From contig NZ_CP014608.1 in the NCBI RefSeq assembly GCF_001586165.1, positions 4,774,001 to 4,838,000 on the forward strand: a DNA stretch of 64,000 bases, written 5' to 3'. Positions 17,640 to 25,789 of the stretch are shown here, piece after piece; the stretch's first letter is position 1; every line of letters begins with the position of its first letter. The stretch is from Obesumbacterium proteus. GTDB taxonomy: Bacteria > Pseudomonadota > Gammaproteobacteria > Enterobacterales > Enterobacteriaceae. Both the position numbers and the translations under genes were made by a program. The notes under the pieces were generated by a model. It was not told the origin of the DNA. It was given only the letters and a program-made list of their open reading frames with translations, and searched no databases.

Positions 17640-19744
17640 TGTCCAATTACGCCGAAAAATTGCGTATCCCCAATCTGAAAGAGACGCAGTGGCAAATACT
17701 GGCAGGGCCGGTATTGATCATGCTGATTCTGGCCATGATGGTACTGCCATTGCCTGCGTTTCTGCTCGACCTGCTTTTTACGTTTAATATCGTTCTCTCG
17801 CTGATGATCTTGCTGGTGGCGATGTTCACCCAAAAGACGCTTGAGTTCTCGGCCTTCCCGACGATCCTGCTGTTTTCAACCCTATTACGTCTGGCGCTTA
17901 ACATCGCCTCCACGCGTATTATTTTGATGGATGGTCACACCGGAGCAAGCGCCGCCGGTAAAGTGGTTGAGGCATTTGGTCACTTCTTGGTGGGCGGTAA
18001 CTTCGCGATTGGTATCGTGGTCTTCGCCATTCTTATCATCATCAACTTTATGGTTATCACCAAAGGTGCAGGACGTATCGCCGAAGTTGGTGCACGCTTC
18101 GTCCTCGATGGGATGCCAGGTAAACAGATGGCGATCGACGCCGATCTAAATGCCGGTCTGATTGGGGAAGACGAAGCAAAGCGTCGTCGTAGCGATGTAA
18201 CCCAAGAGTCTGACTTCTACGGTTCAATGGACGGTGCCAGTAAATTCGTGCGCGGCGATGCCATTGCGGGTCTGCTGATCATGGCGGTAAACGTCATCGG
18301 CGGCTTGTTGATCGGGATGCTGCAACATGATTTGTCTTTCGGTGCTGCCGCAGAAACCTACACGATTCTGACCATCGGTGATGGTCTGGTCGCTCAGATC
18401 CCTGCCCTGATTATTTCAACGGCGGCGGGTGTTATCGTGACCCGTGTCTCCACCGAGCAAGATGTCGGTGAACAGATGGTCAGCCAGCTGTTCAACAACC
18501 CACGCGTAATGGTGCTTTCTGCCGCGATTATTGGCCTGCTGGGGATGATCCCCGGAATGCCAAACTTTGTGTTCCTGCTGTTTACCTGTTCGCTGCTGGG
18601 GATTGCCTGGTGGATGCGTGGTAAAGAGTTAGAAGAACAGGGCTCGGGCGGCACACAGTCGAAAGAAGGTAAAGCCGCCGCGAAAGCGCAGGCCGATGCG
18701 ACGAAAGTCAGCGAAGCCTCATGGTCTGATGTGCAGATGGAAGATGTGCTCGGTCTGGAAGTGGGCTATCGACTGATCTCGATGGTGGATAACGAGCAGA
18801 GCGGTGAGCTGCTGACCCGTATTCGTGGCATTCGTAAAAAATTCGCTCAGGAGATGGGCTTTTTACCTCCCGCCGTGCATATCCGCGACAACCTTGATCT
18901 GTCGCCGACCCGCTACCGTATTCTGCTGAAAGGGGTAGAAATTGGCAGCGGTGAAACCATGCCGGAACGCTGGATGGCAATCAACCCCGGCTGTGCCGAA
19001 GGTGAGCTGCCGGGTACGCCGTGTCGCGAACCCGCATTCGGTCTGCCGGCGATCTGGATTGATGAAGTGATGCGTGAACAGGCGCAGATCCTCGGCTATA
19101 CGGTAGTGGATCCGAGTTCGGTGATCGCCACCCATCTTAATCACCTGATCGCCACCCATACCGATGAGCTGTTTGGTCGTCAGGAAACGCAGCTGCTGCT
19201 GGATCGCTTAGCGAAAGATATGCCGAAGCTGGTGGAGGGTCTGATCCCCGACCTTATTTCGCTCACGACTTTCCATAAAGTGCTGCAAAACCTGCTGGCG
19301 GAAAGGATCTCCATTCGCGACATGCGCACCATTGTCGATACGCTGGCCGAGTTTGCCGCAGTGCAAACTGATCCGGACGAGTTAACCGCCCAGACGCGTA
19401 TTCGCCTCGGCCGAGCAATCACCCAGCAGTGGTTCCCTGGCACCGATGAAATTCAGGTGATCGGCATGGATCTCAATTTGGAAAGGTTGATGATTCAGGC
19501 AAGTCAGAACGGCAGCGCGATTGAACCCGGCATTGCCGAGAATATTATTCGTCAGACGGAGAAAGCGCTGATGCAGCAGGAAACGCTGGGCGCACCGCCT
19601 GTGCTGCTGGTCAATCAGCCGCTGCGGATGATGCTTTCTCGCTTCCTGCGCCGTATTTATCCTCAGCTGGTGGTGTTGTCGAATCTGGAAATCAGCAATA
19701 ACCGCACCGTGCGTATGACGTCGATGATTGGGGGTCAGGAGTAA
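17639..19744 (+). CDS. flhA: Flagellar export gate protein FlhA
   Basis: Nonameric export-gate protein of 701 aa (E. coli 692). Eight hydrophobic helices occupy about residues 20-330 with the FHIPEP signature region GRIAEVGARFVLDGMPGKQM. The cytoplasmic domain from about 360 docks chaperone-substrate complexes. It is coupled to flhB (TAATG) and flhE (start overlaps stop). A low-complexity Gly/Lys/Ala stretch at about residues 335-360 separates the membrane and cytoplasmic parts. Confidence 0.98.
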   Translation: MSNYAEKLRIPNLKETQWQILAGPVLIMLILAMMVLPLPAFLLDLLFTFNIVLSLMILLVAMFTQKTLEFSAFPTILLFSTLLRLALNIASTRIILMDGHTGASAAGKVVEAFGHFLVGGNFAIGIVVFAILIIINFMVITKGAGRIAEVGARFVLDGMPGKQMAIDADLNAGLIGEDEAKRRRSDVTQESDFYGSMDGASKFVRGDAIAGLLIMAVNVIGGLLIGMLQHDLSFGAAAETYTILTIGDGLVAQIPALIISTAAGVIVTRVSTEQDVGEQMVSQLFNNPRVMVLSAAIIGLLGMIPGMPNFVFLLFTCSLLGIAWWMRGKELEEQGSGGTQSKEGKAAAKAQADATKVSEASWSDVQMEDVLGLEVGYRLISMVDNEQSGELLTRIRGIRKKFAQEMGFLPPAVHIRDNLDLSPTRYRILLKGVEIGSGETMPERWMAINPGCAEGELPGTPCREPAFGLPAIWIDEVMREQAQILGYTVVDPSSVIATHLNHLIATHTDELFGRQETQLLLDRLAKDMPKLVEGLIPDLISLTTFHKVLQNLLAERISIRDMRTIVDTLAEFAAVQTDPDELTAQTRIRLGRAITQQWFPGTDEIQVIGMDLNLERLMIQASQNGSAIEPGIAENIIRQTEKALMQQETLGAPPVLLVNQPLRMMLSRFLRRIYPQLVVLSNLEISNNRTVRMTSMIGGQE

Positions 19745-20148
19745 TGAAGTCTGGCGTTCTAATAGCGATGCTGCTGGCTTTTCCGCTGACGGCAGGTGCA
19801 ATCAGCGGTTCATGGAGCCAAACGGCGGCAAGCGGCGTGATTAGCGTCGGGAAACAAGCGGTGCCCGGCTCACGGTTAGCGCCGTCCGGCAGCATCCCGG
19901 CGTCAGCGACGGTGACGCAAATTTCATGGCGTATCACACTGCTTTCTCCACAGCCGCCGGGGCTGCAAATCAAGTTATGCACTGCCACAGCCTGCTTCGC
20001 GCTGGACAGCCTTTCAGGGCAAAAACGGTTCACCACAGCAATTTCCGCACAAGGCCCGTTCCGGTTTGTCTATGCCGTGGCACATCGTGGGCAGGTTGTG
20101 CCCCCTGTGCGGGTGGTGAGCAATCAGTTAACGGTGAATTATCGCTAA
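19744..20148 (+). CDS. flhE: Periplasmic flagellar protein FlhE
   Basis: Small periplasmic protein of 134 aa with a signal peptide (MKSGVLIAMLLAFPLTAGA) cleaved before ISGSW. In Salmonella FlhE limits proton leak through the export apparatus and affects swarming. Two cysteines in KLCTATACFAL are likely disulfide-bonded. It is the last gene of flhBAE and is followed 10 bp later by a strong bidirectional terminator. Confidence 0.93.
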   Translation: MKSGVLIAMLLAFPLTAGAISGSWSQTAASGVISVGKQAVPGSRLAPSGSIPASATVTQISWRITLLSPQPPGLQIKLCTATACFALDSLSGQKRFTTAISAQGPFRFVYAVAHRGQVVPPVRVVSNQLTVNYR

Positions 20149-20158
20149 TACCCTCTCG

Positions 20159-20203
20159 AAAAAAGAGTCACTCTGATTATCTGCCAGAGTGACTCTTTTT
20201 TTT
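20159..20203. terminator. Bidirectional intrinsic terminator after flhE
   Basis: A 16-bp perfect stem, AAAAAAGAGTCACTCT (20159-20174) with AGAGTGACTCTTTTTT (20186-20201) and an 11-base loop, followed by more T. A-run on one side and T-run on the other allow use in both directions between flhE (plus) and fliT (minus). Confidence 0.92.
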
Positions 20204-20267
20204 CGCGGGGAATATACGGAAAACTGGGTAAGAAAGAAAAACAGAACCAGAAAAGTACGGCATAAAA

Positions 20268-20311
20268 TAAAAAAAGAGAAAGGCTATTTTCTGAGAAAAT
20301 AAAACAGCCTT
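20268..20311 (-). terminator. Intrinsic terminator of the fliDST operon
   Basis: On the minus strand a stem AAGGCT (20306-20311) to AGCCTT (20280-20285), extended by an inner GAAAAT/ATTTTC pairing, is followed by a T-rich tract (complement of 20268-20279). It lies 12 bp past the fliT stop. Confidence 0.75.
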
Positions 20312-20322
20312 ATCACCGTGGG

Positions 20323-20661
20323 CTACTGAAGGGTGGTGGTAAAACTTGACGCGTAAGCCTGATTACATTTTCTACCGCGATTCAACGACGTAATATCCGA
20401 CTGGAGTACATCTAGGCGGCCTTTTAAATTTCGGCTTATTTCCGCTTCATTATCAACCAGCGCTTTAATGATATAACCAATTCTCCCTTCCGCACTTTCT
20501 TGTAATACTTCAGGGTGATCGCTCAGCGTTTGTTGCAACGTAATAATATATTTCTCTGCCAGCTCAACAAAACCCTCCCACTCACTTTCTCTGGCCATTT
20601 TCAGCATAGTCAGACTCATCTGATAAATAACTTCATACTGATTGGTAATGGTATCAGACAT
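20323..20661 (-). CDS. fliT: Flagellar export chaperone FliT
   Basis: Small helical chaperone (112 aa, a little shorter than the ~121 of E. coli) for the cap protein FliD. In Salmonella free FliT also binds FlhC and dampens class II transcription. The N-terminal helix (NQYEVIYQMSLTMLKMA) and LVDNEAEISRNLKGRLD fit the family. It overlaps fliS by 8 bases. The C-terminus differs from E. coli, so the regulatory helix may not be conserved. Confidence 0.9.
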   Translation of the reverse strand: MSDTITNQYEVIYQMSLTMLKMARESEWEGFVELAEKYIITLQQTLSDHPEVLQESAEGRIGYIIKALVDNEAEISRNLKGRLDVLQSDITSLNRGRKCNQAYASSFTTTLQ

Positions 20662-21061
20662 TTTTCACCTGTTTTTGCTGAGGGTCGATTTCTTTCCATG
20701 TATTAGCCAGATTCATTAATAGCTCATCGACATGAGGAAGCGCATCTGGATTATTGCGTAAATTGCATTCCAATAAAGTGCGCGACATATAGTCATAGAG
20801 CATCTCCATTTCCTCGGCGATCCCTTTGCCTTTCTCAAAATCGAGCGATGCACGAAGCCCGTTATCAATAATGTTGATGGCTTTGGAAATCATCTCTCCA
20901 CGCCGGGCAACATTACCGGTCTCGAAATAAATCTTTGCGCGTAAAATTGCATTATGCGCCCCATCGTACAACATGGTAATAAGCTGATGAGGTGTTGCTC
21001 CTGCTAGTTGACTCTGTAGGTCAACCTGAGCATAAGCTTGAATGCCTCGACTCGCGTACAT
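20654..21061 (-). CDS. fliS: Flagellin export chaperone FliS
   Basis: Four-helix-bundle chaperone (135 aa) that binds the FliC C-terminus and prevents premature polymerisation. It opens MYASRGIQAYAQVDLQSQLAGATPHQLITMLYDGA, the family signature including the LYDGA helix. The order fliD-fliS-fliT on one strand is the standard operon. Confidence 0.97.
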   Translation of the reverse strand: MYASRGIQAYAQVDLQSQLAGATPHQLITMLYDGAHNAILRAKIYFETGNVARRGEMISKAINIIDNGLRASLDFEKGKGIAEEMEMLYDYMSRTLLECNLRNNPDALPHVDELLMNLANTWKEIDPQQKQVKNV

Positions 21062-21121
21062 AATAGGCTCCGTGATAAACAGGCTCGAGGTAGCATCCCT
21101 CTTGCCTGGTAAAAAAAGTCG

Positions 21122-22573
21122 TTAACCCAGCGAAGTCAGAATGGCGGAAAGCTGCGAGCTCATGCTATTTAACTTCGACATGGTGGTGTCGAGGTTCTGG
21201 AACTGTACGCGATAGCGTTCAACGGAAGCATCGATCAAACGCTGGGTTTTATCGATTTGCTTCTGCATCTGCTCGGACTGTTCAGTCAGGGTTTTGGTGG
21301 ACGTTTTGATGATGCCATCAGTTTTCGTGTCCGTATCACCCACGTACTTGGTGATAATATCGTTCAGCGTGTTTGCAAGGCCTGGCACATCTTCGCCTTT
21401 GCCGGTGAACATCGACGCGACATCATTCGGATTATCAGCAATCGCCTCATCCAGTTTCTTCTCGTCCAGCGTCATCTGCCCGGTAGCGGCGTCAATTTTG
21501 ATGCCTAGATCGGCTAATGCGGAGTAGTCGCTGTCGCTTTCACCGTACATACCGTTCACCGAGGAACGCACCTCGCTTATCATGCCACGCAGGGTAGAAT
21601 CACCCATCAGTGCGCCATTTTCCGCGTTGGTGGTGGCGGTTTGATCGTCGCTAATACTGGACGCATCATACGGCACGTACTTGCTGGCGTTGGTCGTCAG
21701 GGTCATTAAGGCGTTATAGGCTTTAACAAAATCCTGCACGGTGGTTTTGATGGCGCTGGTGTCCTGAGTCAGCGTTAGCTGCTCAGCCGGTTTGCCCGCT
21801 TCCGACACCGCAGTCAGAGACAGCGTAATTCCATCAAGAATATCGGAGATGTTATTGCTGGAGCGGGTGTAAGTACTACCGTCTACGGTCAGTTTTGCAT
21901 CTTCCGCCGCTGACACCTGGGTCATAGCATTGCTGTTCAGCACACCATCGAGTTTGGTATCACCCGACACACTAACGGTCATTTCCCCGTCTTTACCCGT
22001 GGTTTTCGAGCTTAATACCAGCTGATAACCGTTATCGGTACGCTGCACGGAAGCCGAAACATCACCACCTTCACGGTTGATCGCCTTGGCAATCTGCCTT
22101 AGGGATGTTTCGTCATCCTTCAGATCCACTTCCATGGTGACTTGTTTATCCGTGCCGTCTTCTTGCTTTACGGTTTGCGTGATGGTTACGGTGCGTGAAT
22201 TACCGCTGGTCGACTCTCCCAGCTGTGTGTCCTGGCTATTCTCCGCATCCGTTCTAATCTTGTGTGCGGTGGCGAGTTTTTCCACCGTCACGGAGTGCGT
22301 ATCAGCGCGGGCGTCCGACGTAGCGGTTGCGGTAAACGCGGTATTGTTGCTTACTTTTAAGGTGTTAAAAGCATCGTTCGTGAGGCTCTTTGTTGGCTTC
22401 TGTAATGCAGAAAGCGCCGCAGAAATTTGCCCCCAGGACGATACTTTTGATTTATAGCTGGTCTGTAATGCAGTATATGGCGATAAACGCGTCTGCTCGC
22501 CGGCCTTAATTTGCGCCAACATCGTTTCCGTGTCTAACCCCGAACCGATACCCAGTGATGATATGCTAGCCAT
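21122..22573 (-). CDS. fliD: Filament cap protein FliD
   Basis: Secreted cap (HAP2) of 483 aa under which flagellin monomers fold. The N-terminus MASISSLGIGSGLDTETMLAQ and the C-terminal coiled coil (about 410-480) are the conserved D0/D1 parts. The middle is variable Ser/Thr-rich surface sequence. The gene is divergent from fliC and has its own sigma-28 promoter. The chaperone fliT lies downstream in the same operon. Confidence 0.97.
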   Translation of the reverse strand: MASISSLGIGSGLDTETMLAQIKAGEQTRLSPYTALQTSYKSKVSSWGQISAALSALQKPTKSLTNDAFNTLKVSNNTAFTATATSDARADTHSVTVEKLATAHKIRTDAENSQDTQLGESTSGNSRTVTITQTVKQEDGTDKQVTMEVDLKDDETSLRQIAKAINREGGDVSASVQRTDNGYQLVLSSKTTGKDGEMTVSVSGDTKLDGVLNSNAMTQVSAAEDAKLTVDGSTYTRSSNNISDILDGITLSLTAVSEAGKPAEQLTLTQDTSAIKTTVQDFVKAYNALMTLTTNASKYVPYDASSISDDQTATTNAENGALMGDSTLRGMISEVRSSVNGMYGESDSDYSALADLGIKIDAATGQMTLDEKKLDEAIADNPNDVASMFTGKGEDVPGLANTLNDIITKYVGDTDTKTDGIIKTSTKTLTEQSEQMQKQIDKTQRLIDASVERYRVQFQNLDTTMSKLNSMSSQLSAILTSLG

Positions 22574-22618
22574 GTTATCTCCTTATGCCAGTACTTTATT
22601 TTTTCTGTTCACTAATAC

Positions 22619-22645
22619 CTATCGGTTTTTACTGCACAAAGTTTA
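22619..22645 (-). promoter_or_regulatory. Sigma-28 promoter of fliD
   Basis: Minus-strand -35 TAAACTTT (22638-22645, 7 of 8 to consensus), exact 11-bp spacer, -10 ACCGATAG (22619-22626, 6 of 8). It lies about 46 bp upstream of the fliD ATG. Confidence 0.85.
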
Positions 22646-22880
22646 ATTTTTTGCATTAACAGGCACAACTCTTCCTGACCGATTAATACAATTACGCCGT
22701 CTTTTCGATGAATAAAAAATACGCCGCCAAGTTGTTTTTGCTGCACCAAAATCAAACCGTAAAATTGCTTACACTAATGCATTCATTTTACCTGATTGCA
22801 TATTTTTACTATTACTATAAAGAAAGAAATTGCCATTTGTGTAAATTCCAAGCAAACGCCATAAAATTTTAAAAAAAATT

Positions 22881-22907
22881 TTTAGAGAATTTTTTTCGCG
22901 CCGATAT
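22881..22907 (+). promoter_or_regulatory. Sigma-28 promoter of fliC
   Basis: A -10 box GCCGATAT (22900-22907, 7 of 8) is clear, about 80 bp before the fliC start. The -35 side is weak: the best alignment is TAGAGAAT (22883-22890) with a spacer shortened to 9. The surrounding sequence is very AT-rich. The rest of the 22574-22987 gap holds the fliD promoter and AT-rich sequence with no other gene. Confidence 0.6.
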
Positions 22908-22987
22908 TTTTATTATGCGAACAAACTAACGCATAAAACATAGCACCACATAGATGTGCTGCTGATTTTATAAAGAGAGGAATGAAT

Positions 22988-24076
22988 ATGTCACAGGTAA
23001 TTAATACCAACTCCCTGAGCCTGGTTGCTCAAAATAACCTGAACAAATCTCAGAGCGCCCTGGGTACTTCTATCCAGCGTCTGTCTTCTGGCCTGCGTAT
23101 TAACAGCGCTAAAGACGATGCAGCGGGTCAGGCTATCAGCAACCGTTTCACTGCGAACATTACCGGTCTGACTCAGGCCTCTCGTAACGCCAACGACGGT
23201 ATCTCCATCGCGCAGACCACTGAAGGCGCGCTGAATGAAGTGAACGACAACCTGCAGAACATTCGTCGTCTGAGCGTTCAGGCACAGAACGGCACCAACT
23301 CCGATTCTGACCGTAAATCCATTCAGGACGAAATCAACGCACGTCTGGACGAGATCAACCGTATCTCCGAACAGACTGAATTCAACGGCGTGAAAGTGCT
23401 GAGCAAAGACCAGACCCTGAGCATTCAGGTTGGTTCTAACGATGGCCAGACCATCGATATCAGCCTGAGCCAGATGAACTCTGACACCCTGGGTATGGCT
23501 ACTTTCGATATCAGCAAAATGGCGACCAAAGTTAGTGCTGGCCAAACTGTTACTGATGGTACTGATTCCCATCAGCTGGTAGATGCTGACATCGATGCGA
23601 TGAAACTTGCTGCCTTTAAAGCAGGTGGCGAAGGTGAAATCTATACAATGGATGATGGCTCTTACGTCGCGATCGGCAAAAATGCTGCAGGTGATGAAGT
23701 CGTCTCCACTCTGACCCCAACCTTCCCAGGTGCCGGTGCAGCACCTACTTGGGCTGGTGTTGATGAAACAGATGCTGCGAAAATCAGTGAGTTAAAAACC
23801 GCTGCGAACCCGCTGACTGCTGTTGACGATGCAATGGCACAGGTTGATGAACTGCGTTCCGGTCTGGGTGCAACTCAGAACCGTTTCGATTCTGTTATCA
23901 GCAACCTGAACAGCACCGTAAACAACCTGTCTGAATCTCGTTCACGTATCCTTGATGCAGACTTCGCTTCCGAAGTATCTGAAATGAGCCGTGCGAACAT
24001 CTTGCAGTCTGCGGGTATCTCCGTATTGGCTCAGGCTAACCAGGTTCCACAGAACGTACTGTCTCTGCTGCGTTAA
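22988..24076 (+). CDS. fliC: Flagellin FliC
   Basis: Filament subunit, 362 aa. The conserved D0/D1 N-terminus (MSQVINTNSLSLVAQNNLNKSQSALG) and C-terminus (ISVLAQANQVPQNVLSLLR) flank a short variable domain of about 110 residues (roughly 175-285). E. coli K-12 FliC has 498 aa, so the outer D2/D3 domains are largely missing or compact. The ATG at 22988 is favoured over 22982 because AGAGAGG (22974-22980) is 7 bases upstream. Codon use is strongly biased to preferred codons, as expected for high expression. Only one flagellin gene is present. Confidence 0.98.
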   Translation: MSQVINTNSLSLVAQNNLNKSQSALGTSIQRLSSGLRINSAKDDAAGQAISNRFTANITGLTQASRNANDGISIAQTTEGALNEVNDNLQNIRRLSVQAQNGTNSDSDRKSIQDEINARLDEINRISEQTEFNGVKVLSKDQTLSIQVGSNDGQTIDISLSQMNSDTLGMATFDISKMATKVSAGQTVTDGTDSHQLVDADIDAMKLAAFKAGGEGEIYTMDDGSYVAIGKNAAGDEVVSTLTPTFPGAGAAPTWAGVDETDAAKISELKTAANPLTAVDDAMAQVDELRSGLGATQNRFDSVISNLNSTVNNLSESRSRILDADFASEVSEMSRANILQSAGISVLAQANQVPQNVLSLLR

Positions 24077-24099
24077 TTTTTATTAATTAACCGTAATAC

Positions 24100-24129
24100 A
24101 ACCGGCTCATTAATCATGAGCCGGTTTTT
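24100..24129 (+). terminator. Intrinsic terminator of fliC
   Basis: An 11-bp perfect stem, AACCGGCTCAT (24100-24110) with ATGAGCCGGTT (24116-24126), a 5-base loop and a T5 tract, 23 bp past the fliC stop. Confidence 0.95.
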
Positions 24130-24183
24130 ATATATTTATTGCAAATAACCCCATTAACGCCCTCTTATTCCACCATCGATCGG

Positions 24184-24213
24184 TTGTACATAAAATAGCT
24201 CAAAAAGTATAAT
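24184..24213 (+). promoter_or_regulatory. Possible sigma-70 promoter of the EAL gene
   Basis: TTGTAC (24184-24189), an 18-bp spacer and a perfect TATAAT (24208-24213), about 30 bp before the EAL-gene start. No sigma-28 box is seen, and the fliC terminator lies upstream, so this gene is probably transcribed independently of fliC. Confidence 0.55.
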
Positions 24214-24242
24214 AAGAGCAATTAATCTAAAAAGACAAAATT

Positions 24243-25106
24243 ATGCTGCAACCTTACCTCTGGGCCATGAATAAAATCAACGTTACCGCCAAAAGCATGG
24301 TTGACGTTATGAATAAGCCGGTTAAAAAACATCGTCTAAAGAATTTTACGGCGATGAAGATCTGCCCCCATATTCAACCCATTATGTGTTCCGCCACTCA
24401 GCGTCTGATTGGGGCGGAAGTTTTACTGCGCTTTAATGACGGAAGCGGAAATTATTTTCCGCCTAACTCCAGAATAGAAGAATTAGAAACCGCCCCGCTG
24501 ACGAACCTCTTCACCGTAAAATTAATTGAAGAAATTCACACGTTTTTCCTGCCATTGCGTAGCAAACTCCCAGAAGGTTTTTTCTTTACCTTTAATCTCT
24601 GTGCGAAACAGATTACCCAGCCCGCATTGAGACATGCCATCTACACGTTTTCGGACAGCTTTAATATGCTGCTGGAAATCAGTGAAAGCTCGTTTGAGGC
24701 CATGGAAGATAACACTCTGGATATTATTCAAGACATGATGAATGAAGGTATTCAGTTTGCTATCGATGAGTTTGGCACCAGCAGTTCCAGCCTGAAGTAC
24801 TTAGAAAATATGGAGTTCTGCCTGCTTAAACTCAACCGCGATTTAACGCTGGTTCATCAGGGCGAGCTGGTCTATAAAAAAACCCTTGATGGTTTGTCTG
24901 GCCTGGCATTCATGCTGGATATGCAGCTGGCAGCCGAAGGCGTGCAGAGTGAAAACCAAGCACAGTTACTGCTGGAGCGTGGAGTTCATATGTTGCAGGG
25001 CCGCCACTATTCACCACCGCTGACGATGAAATATTTTATGCAAACTATGTATCCTGAGGAATATGGTAACGGTAACGCGGGAGATAAAAGCGGGCAGATT
25101 TTATGA
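24243..25106 (+). CDS. EAL-domain protein, probably degenerate (YdiV/RflP-like)
   Basis: A stand-alone EAL domain of 287 aa with no GGDEF, PAS or membrane segment. The EAL motif reads GAEVLLR (E59). The later motifs are LEISES, IDEFGTSSSS (usual DDFG), LKLNRDL (usual KIDRSF), AEGVQ and QGRHYS. Most metal and water ligands remain, but the second Asp of DDFG is Glu and the Asp after Lys is Asn, so c-di-GMP hydrolysis is doubtful. Catalytically poor EAL proteins such as YdiV bind FlhD and block FlhDC. Its place beside fliC and the che/flhDC genes suggests a flagellar regulatory role, which is inference. Alternative ATGs at 24267 and 24297 exist. Confidence 0.85.
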   Translation: MLQPYLWAMNKINVTAKSMVDVMNKPVKKHRLKNFTAMKICPHIQPIMCSATQRLIGAEVLLRFNDGSGNYFPPNSRIEELETAPLTNLFTVKLIEEIHTFFLPLRSKLPEGFFFTFNLCAKQITQPALRHAIYTFSDSFNMLLEISESSFEAMEDNTLDIIQDMMNEGIQFAIDEFGTSSSSLKYLENMEFCLLKLNRDLTLVHQGELVYKKTLDGLSGLAFMLDMQLAAEGVQSENQAQLLLERGVHMLQGRHYSPPLTMKYFMQTMYPEEYGNGNAGDKSGQIL

Positions 25107-25188
25107 GTGTGGTTCTTGCGTTATTTGGCAATATATCCCGTATTAATCACAGTAATATATGCTTAAATATTATCTCCATAAATCATCA

Positions 25189-25215
25189 CCTGCCGTTAAA
25201 TAATATAACGGCAGG
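25189..25215. terminator. Hairpin between the EAL gene and cheW
   Basis: A 10-bp perfect inverted repeat, CCTGCCGTTA (25189-25198) and TAACGGCAGG (25206-25215), between the convergent stops of the EAL gene and cheW. There is no strong T tract on either side, so it may stop transcription weakly or protect mRNA 3' ends. Confidence 0.55.
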
Positions 25216-25238
25216 TATGGCTACAGAAGATTATCTCA

Positions 25239-25745
25239 TCAGGCGATTTCTGTCTTCGACATAGATTCAACCAGTTGCATCTCTTCGCTATTCAGCAGTT
25301 TTTCTATGTCTACCAGAATAAGCATACGATCGTCCACCGTCCCCAGACCTAATAAATATTCCGTTGACAGCGTAACCGAGAAATCAGGTGCTGGACGAAT
25401 TTGATCGTTCGTCAGTGACGTCACATCAGAAACGCCATCCACAATAATACCGACCACACGTTCGGAAAGATTAAGAATAATAATCACAGTATTAACGTTG
25501 AAATCCGCCGTCGGGAAATCAAACTTCACGCGTAAATCGATAATTGGCACAATCACGCCGCGCAGATTCGTCACGCCAAGAATAAAGTCCGGGGTATTGG
25601 CAATACGCGTAACGCGTTCATAGCCACGAATTTCTTGCACCTTGAGAATTTCAATGCCGTATTCTTCAGCGCCGAGAGTAAATACCAAGTATTCCTGACC
25701 AATATTTTTCTCGTCGTATTGTTTTTCTGATACTGAGTAGTTCAT
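25239..25745 (-). CDS. cheW: Chemotaxis coupling protein CheW
   Basis: SH3-like adaptor of 168 aa connecting receptors to the CheA P5 domain. The central signature VTRIANTPDFILGVTNLRGVIVPIIDLR is conserved. It is the last gene in the motA-motB-cheA-cheW block and lies 44 bp after cheA. Unlike E. coli, it is not followed by receptor genes or cheRBYZ. Those lie elsewhere in this same locus. Confidence 0.98.
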   Translation of the reverse strand: MNYSVSEKQYDEKNIGQEYLVFTLGAEEYGIEILKVQEIRGYERVTRIANTPDFILGVTNLRGVIVPIIDLRVKFDFPTADFNVNTVIIILNLSERVVGIIVDGVSDVTSLTNDQIRPAPDFSVTLSTEYLLGLGTVDDRMLILVDIEKLLNSEEMQLVESMSKTEIA

Positions 25746-25789
25746 GAGATCACCTTACTAAATCGTATTCAATCCGCCAGCGGGTTTAA

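Noticed and set aside
22991..23572. Minus-strand ORF of 193 aa opposite fliC
   Set aside because: Antisense shadow of strongly biased flagellin codons. No promoter or ribosome site.
25189..25215. Strong intrinsic terminator for cheW
   Set aside because: Good stem but no U tract, so listed only as a hairpin with moderate confidence.
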